Shown here: one piece after another, positions 1 to 7,345 of the stretch | Layout: each line of letters opens with the position of its first letter | Position numbering within the stretch: position 1 is the first letter of the stretch | Assembly: GCF_029868745.1 (NCBI RefSeq) | Contig: NZ_JARWOP010000387.1 | Span: forward strand, 1 to 58,282 | DNA from: Nocardia wallacei | Lineage (GTDB): Bacteria > Actinomycetota > Actinomycetes > Mycobacteriales > Mycobacteriaceae | Length of the DNA stretch: 58,282 nucleotides | Reading direction: 5' to 3' | Translations under genes and position numbers: made by a program | The notes under the pieces: generated by a model | Told to the model about the DNA's origin: nothing | Database searches by the model: none | What the model saw: only the letters and a program-made list of their open reading frames with translations

Positions 1-404
1 GCATCCGTTTCCCCCCGGGCACGCGACCGTTGTCGCCCGCCGGGCGGGCGGCGCGGGGCGGGGCGCCGGCCCGGGGGCGCCGGCCGCCGGTCCACGAGCG
101 GACGCACGATGGCAGGGCAGCGTGGCTCGGCTCGCCGGACCACCGTGCCGCATCGGATCGCCGGAATCACCGGCGCCCTCCAGCGGCGGCTCGAAACTCG
201 GCGCGCGTGACAGAGACCGGCGTCGGCTGCCCACGGATTCCCCCTCGTAGTCGTCTCCCCCTGACACGAATCGGACCAGCATGCCATGGGGACCGCCGAG
301 CGCAAAGGCTTTCCCCCGGTATCGCGACATGTCCCACACGCCGGGGCGCGAACGGTTTGTGTGACATCACAATGGAGCGGGTATCGGAAGGAGCACCCGG
401 CAGC
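1..404. other. GC-rich left end, no supported gene
   Basis: About 400 bases precede the first supported start codon. The first 90 or so are almost pure G and C with short homopolymers and carry no recognisable gene. An open frame runs through the whole stretch into the acyltransferase, but its translation is arginine/proline/alanine-rich and looks like non-coding GC-rich DNA. The promoter of the acyltransferase gene presumably lies here. A TTGTG-N6-CACAA inverted repeat at 357-372 is noted but not claimed as a regulator site. Confidence 0.5.
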
Positions 405-1814
405 GTGATCACGAGACTGACGCCGCAGGACGCGTCGTTCCACCGGCTCGAGTCGAGCAGCAATCCGATGCACATCGGCTCCCTCGCGATCGTGCGCGAT
501 GGCGCCGGCGACTCCGGCGGGGCGTCGCTGGACTACGACGGTCTCGTCGACCTGGTGGAGCAGCGGCTCGCCCTGGTCCCGCGCTATCGCCGCAAGGTGC
601 GTGAGATTCCCTTCGGCCTGGGCCGCCCGGTGTGGGTGGACGACGGCCGGTTCGACATCACCTATCACGTGCGCCGCTCCGCGCTGCCCGGTCCGGGCAC
701 GGACGCGCAGTTGCACGACCTGGTGGCCCGGCTGGCCTCGCGGCCGCTGGACCCCACCCGTCCGCTGTGGGAGATGTACCTGATCGAGGGGCTGTCGGGC
801 GGCCGCCGCGCGGTGTTCACCAAGACGCATTCCGCGCTGGTCGACGGCGGCACCGCGCTGGAGATCGGGCACGTCATCCTCGACGCCGGACCGTCGCCGC
901 GCGAGGTCGCCGACGACGCCTGGATCGCGGTGCGCGAGCCCGGCGAGGTCGAACTGCTGGCGATGGCGCTGGTCGAGCTGGCCGGGCAGCCGCGCGAGGC
1001 GTTCGAGGTGCTGCGGCAGGCCGGCGGCGACGCCTTCGGGCTGGCCGGCGGGCGCGCGTTGGAGAAGGCCGTGTCGCTGCTGCGCGGCACCGCGCCCGGC
1101 CGCGACGGCCCGTTCCACGCCCGCACCTCCCGCAACCGCCGCTTCGACGTGGTCCGGACCGATCTGGAGGACTACCGCAAGATCCGGCGGCGCTTCGACT
1201 GCTCCATCAACGACGTGATCCTGGCCGTGGTGACCGGCGCGCTGCGCATCTTCCTGCAGTCGCGCGACGAGGTGCTCACCGAGTCCGCGGTGCTGCGGAC
1301 GGTGGTCCCGATGTCGGTGTACATCGAGGGGCAGCACGGCGACCGGATGAAACCGGCCAGCGAGGTGTCGTCGTTCGTGATCGATCTGCCGGTAGGCGAG
1401 GCGAATCCGGTGATGCGGCTCTCGCACATCTCGCACGCGACCGAGGCGCACGCCCGGCACCGGCGCGGCGTGCGGGCCCGCACCCTGGTGCACATGGCCG
1501 GGTTCGCCCCGGCGAGCCTGCACGCCATGAGCGTGCGCGCGGCGAGTACGTTCGCAGAGCACACGTTCGATCTGGTGATCACCAACGCGCCGGGTCCGCA
1601 ACGGCCGATGTACATCGGCGGCGCGCGGATGCTGGAGATGTATCCGGTGTCGCCGCTGCTGCGCAACCAGGCCTCGAGCATCGGCATCACGTCCTACGAC
1701 GGCCGCGTGTTCTACGGTCTGAATGCCGACCGCGATGCGATGGCCGATATCGGAGTACTGTCCGCGGCGGTGCACGAATCCATGGAGGAGATGCTCGGTG
1801 CCTGCGTCCAGTGA
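405..1814 (+). CDS. WS/DGAT family wax ester synthase / diacylglycerol acyltransferase-like protein
   Basis: Predicted 469-residue membrane-associated acyltransferase of the wax ester synthase/DGAT (Tgs) family, which esterifies acyl-CoA to diacylglycerol or long alcohols for storage lipid. Opening MITRLTPQDASFHRLESSS, PLWEMYLIEGL and the C-terminal ITNAPGPQRPMYIGGARM block are typical. The GTG at 405 is preferred because GAAGGAG lies 11 bases upstream and it gives the standard N-terminus; ATG 372 is an alternative. The active-site motif, normally HHxxxDG, reads T-H-S-A-L-V-D-G (H142, S143, D147, G148): the first His is kept and the second, catalytic in characterised enzymes, is Ser. It may therefore be weak or repurposed. 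The stop overlaps the next gene, suggesting co-translation. Mycobacterial tgs3 occupies a comparable place next to the desA3 reductase locus. Confidence 0.88.
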   Translation: MITRLTPQDASFHRLESSSNPMHIGSLAIVRDGAGDSGGASLDYDGLVDLVEQRLALVPRYRRKVREIPFGLGRPVWVDDGRFDITYHVRRSALPGPGTDAQLHDLVARLASRPLDPTRPLWEMYLIEGLSGGRRAVFTKTHSALVDGGTALEIGHVILDAGPSPREVADDAWIAVREPGEVELLAMALVELAGQPREAFEVLRQAGGDAFGLAGGRALEKAVSLLRGTAPGRDGPFHARTSRNRRFDVVRTDLEDYRKIRRRFDCSINDVILAVVTGALRIFLQSRDEVLTESAVLRTVVPMSVYIEGQHGDRMKPASEVSSFVIDLPVGEANPVMRLSHISHATEAHARHRRGVRARTLVHMAGFAPASLHAMSVRAASTFAEHTFDLVITNAPGPQRPMYIGGARMLEMYPVSPLLRNQASSIGITSYDGRVFYGLNADRDAMADIGVLSAAVHESMEEMLGACVQ

Positions 1815-2385
1815 GTCCGGCAAGCCCGCGGGCGACCGGAAGCTACGCGTCTACGTTCCGGCGACCGTTCCGATGCTGCGCGAGCTGGTGGCCGACCGGG
1901 AACTCCGCGCGATCAACGACACGGCGTTCGCGGTGACCCCGGCGCTGCGCGAGGCCTACGCCTCCGGCGACGACGAGGAACTGGCCGAGGTGGCGATGGG
2001 CGAGGCCGCGCGCGCGGCGCTGCGCCTGCTCGCCGAGGAGCGCGAGGCGGCGGGCCTGCACGCCGGTGACGACGACCCCGAGCACCCCTATTCCGGTCCG
2101 GTCTACCGCCGCGCGGTGATCGCCGCCGACGTCACCGGCGCCGCGCTGCGCCCCGACCTGGACGACGCGGTGGTCCGGCTGTCCGGCCCGATCACCTTCA
2201 ACCGGATCGCGTCGGTGCACGTCGACCTGGCCGAGGCGGAGCCGGCCGTGGCCAAGGCCGTGGACGTCGTCGACGCCGCCGACCTGGGCGACGAGGACGC
2301 CGAGTTCGTGCTGGGCGACGCCGAGGACTATCAACTGGCCTGGTACGCCACCCAGGAGCTGCCGTTCCTGCTGGATCTGATGTGA
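1798..2385 (+). CDS. Conserved actinobacterial protein, DUF6912-like (Rv3231c-type)
   Basis: A 195-residue soluble protein of unknown function. The region beginning LRVYVPATVPMLRELV followed by an acidic alpha/beta body and ending QLAWYATQELPFLLDLM matches my memory of the small protein encoded between the Tgs-type acyltransferase and the desaturase reductase in mycobacteria (Rv3231c). Start is GTG 1798, with GGAGGAG at 1784-1790 seven bases upstream; the gene overlaps the acyltransferase by 17 bases. No signal peptide, membrane segment or catalytic motif is visible. Acidic residues are abundant (EDDEELAE, DLGDEDAE). Context suggests a part in lipid metabolism, but that is inference only. Confidence 0.8.
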   Translation: MPASSESGKPAGDRKLRVYVPATVPMLRELVADRELRAINDTAFAVTPALREAYASGDDEELAEVAMGEAARAALRLLAEEREAAGLHAGDDDPEHPYSGPVYRRAVIAADVTGAALRPDLDDAVVRLSGPITFNRIASVHVDLAEAEPAVAKAVDVVDAADLGDEDAEFVLGDAEDYQLAWYATQELPFLLDLM

Positions 2386-2397
2386 GCGTGCCGCGGT

Positions 2398-2417
2398 AAC
2401 CTACGATGCCGTAACCT
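2398..2417. promoter_or_regulatory. Operator-like palindrome upstream of the desaturase reductase
   Basis: AACCTACGATGCCGTAACCT has a dyad core TACG-N4-CGTA, the usual shape of a TetR-family operator. It lies 20 bases before the GTG of the reductase. A near-identical 20-mer (18/20 bases) is at 5222-5241 in front of the second desaturase. The regulator is not identifiable from this window. Confidence 0.6.
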
Positions 2418-2436
2418 GGCACCGGGAGAGCGCGCG

Positions 2437-3633
2437 GTGGAGCGCGCCGGCATCGTTCAACACAGTGAAATGAGCATCCGCACGATGGTCCTGAAATCGG
2501 TACAAGGCGTCCGAGAATGGTTGGAGGCACCGGTCGCCGAGGCGAAGATGTCCGGCCGGACGCGGCTGAACGCGCTCCGCGGCGCGGCCGCCCGGGTCAC
2601 CACTCCGCTGCTACCGGACGACTATCTGCATCTGATCAATCCGCTCTGGTCGGCGCGCGAGCTGCGCGGGCGCATCGTGTCGGTGCGCAAGGAGACCACC
2701 GACGCGGTCACGCTGGTCATCAAGCCGGGCTGGGGCTTCGATTTCAAGTTCACGCCCGGTCAGTACATCGGCATCGGCGTGCTGGTCGGAGGCCGCTGGC
2801 ACTGGCGGTCCTACTCGCTGACCTGCCCGCCGGACTGGACCGATCCCGACAGCCGGTCCAAGCGCCTGATCTCCATCGCGGTCAAGGCGATGCCGGAAGG
2901 TTTTCTGTCCAGCCACCTTGTCAACGGGGTCCCCGAGGGGACCATCGTGCGGCTGGCCGCACCGCAGGGCGGGTTCGTGCTGCCGGAGCCGCCGCCGGCG
3001 AAGGTGCTGTTCCTGACCGCGGGCAGCGGCATCACCCCCGTGATGGCCATGCTGCGCACCATGGATCGCCGCGGCAGCTGGCCCGACGTGGTGCACGTGC
3101 ACTCCGCCCGCTCCGCCGACGACGTGTTGTTCGGCGCCGAGTTGAGCGAGTTGCACGACCGGCATCCGAGTTTCACCTCGCACCGGCACCTGACCGGCGA
3201 GCAGGGCAAGTTCACGCTGGATCGCCTCGATGCGCTGTTCCCGGACTGGCGCGAGCGCGAGACCTGGGCCTGCGGCCCGCTGGGAATGCTCGACGACATC
3301 GAAAAGCACTGGGCAGCAGCGGGGCTCAGCGACAAGCTGCACATCGAGCGGTTCGAGGTGGAACGCTCCGCGGTCGGGCAGGGCGGCACCGTCACCTTCG
3401 GCCGCAGCGGGCGCACCGCGACCGTAGACGGCGCCACCACGCTGATGCAGGCCGGTGAGGACGCCGGCGTGCAGATGCCGTTCGGCTGCCGCATGGGCAT
3501 CTGCCAGACCTGTGTCGTGTCTCTCACCGACGGCCACGTGCGCGATCTGCGCAACGGCACGGAACATCAAGCGGGAGAGAAGATCCAGACCTGCATCTCG
3601 GCCGCTGCCGGCGACTGCACCCTCGACGTATAG
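2437..3633 (+). CDS. Ferredoxin reductase-type oxidoreductase, electron donor for DesA3 (Rv3230c-like)
   Basis: A 398-residue single-chain flavin/iron-sulfur reductase expected to carry electrons from NADPH to a membrane acyl-CoA desaturase. Three domains are visible: FAD-binding barrel with R124-SYSLT, pyridine-nucleotide domain with TAGSGITPVMAMLR, and a C-terminal plant-type [2Fe-2S] ferredoxin with C351-x4-C356-x2-C359-x26-C386. GTG 2437 has GGGAGAG eight bases upstream; ATG 2470 would shorten it by 11 residues and lacks an obvious ribosome site. The first desaturase starts 127 bases downstream, the second 1.6 kb downstream. In M. tuberculosis the homologous Rv3230c-DesA3 pair makes oleoyl-CoA. 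The operator-like palindrome at 2398 suggests regulation by fatty-acid state (inference). Confidence 0.93.
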   Translation: MERAGIVQHSEMSIRTMVLKSVQGVREWLEAPVAEAKMSGRTRLNALRGAAARVTTPLLPDDYLHLINPLWSARELRGRIVSVRKETTDAVTLVIKPGWGFDFKFTPGQYIGIGVLVGGRWHWRSYSLTCPPDWTDPDSRSKRLISIAVKAMPEGFLSSHLVNGVPEGTIVRLAAPQGGFVLPEPPPAKVLFLTAGSGITPVMAMLRTMDRRGSWPDVVHVHSARSADDVLFGAELSELHDRHPSFTSHRHLTGEQGKFTLDRLDALFPDWRERETWACGPLGMLDDIEKHWAAAGLSDKLHIERFEVERSAVGQGGTVTFGRSGRTATVDGATTLMQAGEDAGVQMPFGCRMGICQTCVVSLTDGHVRDLRNGTEHQAGEKIQTCISAAAGDCTLDV

Positions 3634-3760
3634 CCGAGGGGACCATCATCCGCGGCCGCGGGTTCACCGAAACCCGATACCCTCGAGGGTAGTCGAGCCT
3701 CCGGGCCGCGAACACGCCGTACCGAAGGCACGGCACCGAGCACAGGGAGCAGGAGACGCG
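3634..3760. other. Intergenic stretch with GGGCCGCGAACACGCCG repeat
   Basis: This 127-base gap contains small dyads (CCCTCGAGGG near 3690-3699) and the 17-mer GGGCCGCGAACACGCCG at 3703-3719, repeated exactly at 18669-18685 at the end of the large stem-loop between sahH and tmk. The rest of the gap also resembles, more loosely, a degraded inverted repeat. A dispersed nocardial repeat is the simplest reading. Confidence 0.45.
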
Positions 3761-5161
3761 GTGGCAATCACCGATATCAAGGGGTTCGCCCATCTGACGG
3801 CGGCCGATATCGAGACCCTGGGTCAAGAACTGGACACGATCCGCCGGGACGTGGAGCTATCGCTCGGCGAACGCGACGCGACCTACATCCGGCGCACCAT
3901 CCGCGCTCAGCGCATGCTGGAGGCGGCAGCCCGCGCGACGCTGTTCGCCGGGCGGAACCGGTGGGCCTGGGTGGCCGGCACCGCGATGCTCTCGGTCGCC
4001 AAGATCATCGAGAACATGGAACTCGGGCACAACATCAGCCACGGGCAGTGGGACTGGATGAACGACCCGGAAATCCACTCCACCACCTGGGAGTGGGATA
4101 TGACCGGGCCGTCGGCGCAGTGGCGGCGGGCGCACAACTACTCGCACCACACCTACACCAACGTGCTCGGCAAGGACGAGGACCTCGGTTTCGGGATCCT
4201 GCGGATGACCCGCGACGAGGAGTGGCGACCGGTACACCTGGCGCAGCCCGCGGCGAATCTGGTGCTGGCCGCGACCTTCGAGTGGGGTATAGCCCTGCAC
4301 GACTGGAGCATCGACAGGGAATTGTCCGACACTCCGCGCTGGCAGGTGATGTCCGAGCCGAACCGGGCGTTCGGACGCAAGATCGCCCGGCAGGTCGCCA
4401 AGGACTTCGTGATCTACCCGGCACTCACCGGTCCCGGCTGGAAATCGACGCTCGAGGCGAACGCGGCCGCCAACCTGGTCCGCAACCTGTGGGCATACGC
4501 GGTCATCTTCTGCGGCCACTTCCCCGACGGCGCGGAGAAATTCACCATCGAGCAGTTGGAGGGTGAGACCCGCGGCGAGTGGTATCTGCGGCAGATGCTC
4601 GGCAGCGCGAACTTCTCCGCGGGCCCCGTGATGGCGTTCATGAGCGGGAACCTGTGCTATCAGATCGAGCACCATCTGTTCCCCGACCTGCCGAGCAACC
4701 GCTATCCCGAGGTCGCCCGCCGAGTGCGGGAGCTGTGCGACAAATACGACCTGCCCTACACCACGGGCTCGCTGGGCAAGCAGTATCTGCTCGCCTTCCG
4801 CACCATCCACAAGCTGGCGCTGCCGGACCGGTTCCTGCGGCGCACGGCCGACGACGCCCCCGAGACCTCCTCGGAGCGCAAGTTCGCCGGGCTGACCCTG
4901 CCCGCGTTGCCGAGCACCGAGCAGTGGGCCGAGAACCACTGGCCGGTGGATCCGGTGACCGGGCAGCGCCGCGGGTTGCGCTCGGCGCTGGCCGAGGCCA
5001 AGGTGGCGCTGAAGGAGAAGGCGCGCCACGAGAAGGAGTCGCTGCACGAGGCCAAACTGGCCCTGCAGGACAAGGCTCGCCAGGAGAAGAAGGTGTTGCG
5101 GCAGCGGGCGTTGCGCGAGCGCGCGATTCGACGGGTACGCCGACGTCAGCGGTCCAATTAA
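3761..5161 (+). CDS. Membrane acyl-CoA Delta9 desaturase, DesA3-like (copy 1, tailed)
   Basis: A 466-residue integral-membrane di-iron fatty-acid desaturase. All three histidine boxes are present: H90-NIS-H94, H125-NYS-HH130 and Q301-IEHH305, with WTHS-free spacing typical of DesA3. Start GTG 3761 has GGGAG and AGGAG upstream and gives the family N-terminus (MAITDIKGFAHLTAADIE). It probably desaturates stearoyl/palmitoyl-CoA using the reductase encoded just upstream. Unusual: the last ~60 residues form a Lys/Glu/Arg-rich, heptad-like tail (AEAKVALKEKARHEKES..., ending RRVRRRQRSN) that the paralogue at 5259 lacks. The tail could bind a partner or acidic lipid surfaces; this is untested. Confidence 0.93.
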   Translation: MAITDIKGFAHLTAADIETLGQELDTIRRDVELSLGERDATYIRRTIRAQRMLEAAARATLFAGRNRWAWVAGTAMLSVAKIIENMELGHNISHGQWDWMNDPEIHSTTWEWDMTGPSAQWRRAHNYSHHTYTNVLGKDEDLGFGILRMTRDEEWRPVHLAQPAANLVLAATFEWGIALHDWSIDRELSDTPRWQVMSEPNRAFGRKIARQVAKDFVIYPALTGPGWKSTLEANAAANLVRNLWAYAVIFCGHFPDGAEKFTIEQLEGETRGEWYLRQMLGSANFSAGPVMAFMSGNLCYQIEHHLFPDLPSNRYPEVARRVRELCDKYDLPYTTGSLGKQYLLAFRTIHKLALPDRFLRRTADDAPETSSERKFAGLTLPALPSTEQWAENHWPVDPVTGQRRGLRSALAEAKVALKEKARHEKESLHEAKLALQDKARQEKKVLRQRALRERAIRRVRRRQRSN

Positions 5162-5221
5162 GCACATGTTGGTCTCGATCACAATGCGGCGTACGCCACA
5201 GTTGTGAATCGATAAAGCCAC

Positions 5222-5255
5222 AACCTACGGAGCCGTAACCTACGGTAGTGTAACC
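5222..5255. promoter_or_regulatory. Double operator-like site upstream of the second desaturase
   Basis: AACCTACGGAGCCGTAACCT (5222-5241) has a perfect TACGG-N2-CCGTA dyad and differs from the 2398-2417 copy at only two positions. A second, overlapping and weaker half-site set, AACCTACGGTAGTGTAACC, follows at 5237-5255 with a 15-base offset. The sequence ends four bases before the ATG at 5259, so a bound repressor would cover the start of the gene. TetR-family control is inferred. Confidence 0.6.
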
Positions 5256-5258
5256 GGC

Positions 5259-6509
5259 ATGGCGATCTCGGATGTCAAGGAATACGCCCACCTCACTCCC
5301 GAGGATGTGGAGGCCATCGGTGCCGAGCTGGATTCGATCCGGCGCGAGATCGAGGCGTCCCGTGGCGAGCGCGACGCCAAGTACATCCGTAATGTGATCC
5401 GGCTACAGCGCGCGCTCGAGATCTCCGGCCGCGCGGTGCTGTTCGCGAGCTTCCTGCCGCCGGCCTGGCTGGCCGGCACGGCGCTGCTGAGCACCGCCAA
5501 GATCATCGAGAACATGGAGATCGGCCACAACGTCATGCACGGCCAGTGGGATTGGATGAACGATCCCGAGGTCCACTCCGCGACGTGGGAGTGGGACAAT
5601 GTCGGCCCGTCCGAGCACTGGAAGATCACGCACAACTTCCTGCACCACAAGTACACCAACGTGCTGGGCATGGACGACGACATCGGCTACGGCCTGCTGC
5701 GCGTCACCCGCGACCAGCGCTGGGCGCCGTTCTATCTCGGCCAGCCGGTGTACAACCTGCTGCTGCAGATGTTCTTCGAATACGGCGTCGCGATCCAGCA
5801 TCTGGAGCTGGGCAAGGTCGCCAAGAAGAAGTGGGCCGCCGACAGCCCGGAGCGCAAGCAGTTCGAGGCGGACCGCCGCCTGGTGCTGAAGAAGGTCGGC
5901 AAGCAGGTCGCCAAGGATTACCTGATCTTCCCGCTGCTGACCGGTCCGGCGTTCTTCTCCACACTGACGGCCAACATCACCGCCAATGTGGTGCGCAACG
6001 TGTGGACCAACGCGGTCATCTTCTGCGGCCACTTCCCCGACGGCGCCGAGAAATTCACCAAGGCCGACATCGACGGCGAGACCCAGGGCCAGTGGTACCT
6101 GCGGCAGATGCTGGGCAGCGCCAACATCTCCGGTGGCCCGCTGCTGCACTTCATGACCGGCAACCTCTCGCACCAGATCGAGCATCACCTGTTCCCGGAC
6201 CTGCCGAGCAACCGGCTCGCCGCGATCGCGGTGCGGGTGCGTGAACTGTGCGACAAGTACGACCTGCCCTACACCACCGGCTCGCTGCCGGTGCAGTACG
6301 CCAAGTCGTGGCGCACCATCATCAAGCTGTCGCTGCCGAACAAGTACCTGCGTCGCAGCACCGACGACGCCCCGGAGACCAGGTCCGAGCGCGCCTTCGG
6401 CGGCGCGTCCACGATCGACCCGGCCACCGGTCGCCGCCGTGGGCTGCGCACCGCGCTGCAGGAGGGCCGTCGCCGGATCGCCCGCCGGGCCGCGGCGGCC
6501 GTCGCCTGA
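5259..6509 (+). CDS. desA3: Membrane acyl-CoA Delta9 desaturase, DesA3-like (copy 2)
   Basis: A 416-residue paralogue of the preceding desaturase, close to the usual DesA3 length. Histidine boxes H90-NVM-H94, H125-NFL-HH130 and Q306-IEHH310 are intact. N-terminus MAISDVKEYAHLTPEDVE matches the family. There is no Shine-Dalgarno between the operator and ATG, so a leaderless or very short leader transcript is likely. It has its own operator region and is followed by a strong terminator, so it can be transcribed separately from the reductase and copy 1 while sharing their regulator. Product expected to be monounsaturated acyl-CoA for membrane lipids or mycolates. Confidence 0.94.
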   Translation: MAISDVKEYAHLTPEDVEAIGAELDSIRREIEASRGERDAKYIRNVIRLQRALEISGRAVLFASFLPPAWLAGTALLSTAKIIENMEIGHNVMHGQWDWMNDPEVHSATWEWDNVGPSEHWKITHNFLHHKYTNVLGMDDDIGYGLLRVTRDQRWAPFYLGQPVYNLLLQMFFEYGVAIQHLELGKVAKKKWAADSPERKQFEADRRLVLKKVGKQVAKDYLIFPLLTGPAFFSTLTANITANVVRNVWTNAVIFCGHFPDGAEKFTKADIDGETQGQWYLRQMLGSANISGGPLLHFMTGNLSHQIEHHLFPDLPSNRLAAIAVRVRELCDKYDLPYTTGSLPVQYAKSWRTIIKLSLPNKYLRRSTDDAPETRSERAFGGASTIDPATGRRRGLRTALQEGRRRIARRAAAAVA

Positions 6510-6523
6510 GCTTCCCGTATTCA

Positions 6524-6567
6524 CGCACCCCGTATCGGTTCCCCTCACCGATACGGGGTGCGCCTTT
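6524..6567 (+). terminator. Intrinsic terminator after the desaturase
   Basis: CGCACCCCGTATCGGT (6524-6539) and ACCGATACGGGGTGCG (6547-6562) form a perfect 16-bp stem with a seven-base loop, followed by CCTTTGTG. It lies 15 bases after the desaturase stop and before bluB. Confidence 0.9.
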
Positions 6568-6628
6568 GTGTAGGTGGTTTCCCGGGGTGCGGCGGACCGA
6601 TGTCGCCCCGCCTGATTGACTGAGGCAC

Positions 6629-7261
6629 GTGTTGGCTCAACCCGGTATCTACGACGTGATTCGACAGCGGCGCGACGTGCGCGCGGAGTTCACCGGGGAA
6701 CTGGTCGACGACGAGACGCTGCTGCGGATCCTCGACGCCGCGCACCGCGCGCCCAGCGTCGGCAATTCGCAGCCGTGGGATTTCGTCGTCGTGCGAGACC
6801 GGCAGCGGCTGGCGCGGTTCGCCGCGCACGTCGCGCGGAAGCGCACCGAATTCCGGGATGCGCTGCCGCCCGAGCGGGCGCGGGTCTTCGATCCGATCAA
6901 GATCGAGGGCATCACCGAGAGCGGCACCGGCATCGTCGTCACCCACGACGACAGCCGCGGCGGGCCGCAGGTGCTCGGGCGGGCCACCGTCCCCGAAACC
7001 GGGCTCTACTCCACGGTTCTCGCCATTCAGAACCTGTGGCTGGCGGCCACCGCCGAGGGCGTCGGCGTCGGCTGGGTGAGCTTCTACGACAGCCCGTTCC
7101 TCACCGACCTGATCGAGTTGCCGCCGGGTATCCGTCCGATCGCGTGGCTGTGTGTCGGGCCGGTGCACGAATTCCAGCAGACGCCGGATCTGGAGCGCTT
7201 CGGCTGGCGCGCCCGGCGTCCGCTCGAGCACGCGATCCACTGGGAACGCTTCCGGACCTGA
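6629..7261 (+). CDS. bluB: 5,6-dimethylbenzimidazole synthase BluB
   Basis: A 210-residue flavin-destroying enzyme of the nitroreductase fold that converts reduced FMN to 5,6-dimethylbenzimidazole, the lower ligand of cobalamin. Recognised from IRQRRDVRAEFTGELVDDETLLRIL, the APSVGNSQPWDFV FMN-binding stretch, the GITESGTGIVVTHDDSRGG insert and the ETGLYSTVLAIQNLWLAATAEGVGVGWVSFY segment with the C-terminal PLEHAIHWERF. GTG 6629 has TGAGG four bases upstream. It stands alone between a terminator and a convergent thiolase gene; no other cobalamin gene or riboswitch is seen nearby. Confidence 0.92.
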   Translation: MLAQPGIYDVIRQRRDVRAEFTGELVDDETLLRILDAAHRAPSVGNSQPWDFVVVRDRQRLARFAAHVARKRTEFRDALPPERARVFDPIKIEGITESGTGIVVTHDDSRGGPQVLGRATVPETGLYSTVLAIQNLWLAATAEGVGVGWVSFYDSPFLTDLIELPPGIRPIAWLCVGPVHEFQQTPDLERFGWRARRPLEHAIHWERFRT

Positions 7262-7345
7262 GTATCGCTGCGCGCCAGCTGCTTTCCCCGCACCGCCAGA
7301 TATAGATGAACCGTCGCCTGTACGTGGGCGGTAAACCGTCGCGGC

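Noticed and set aside
357..372. CRP/GlxR-like site TTGTG-N6-CACAA before the acyltransferase
   Set aside because: Spacing does not fit TGTGA-N6-TCACA, and the site runs into a possible start codon.
6568..6628. Cobalamin riboswitch upstream of bluB
   Set aside because: The 60-base gap is too short and has no B12-box-like sequence.
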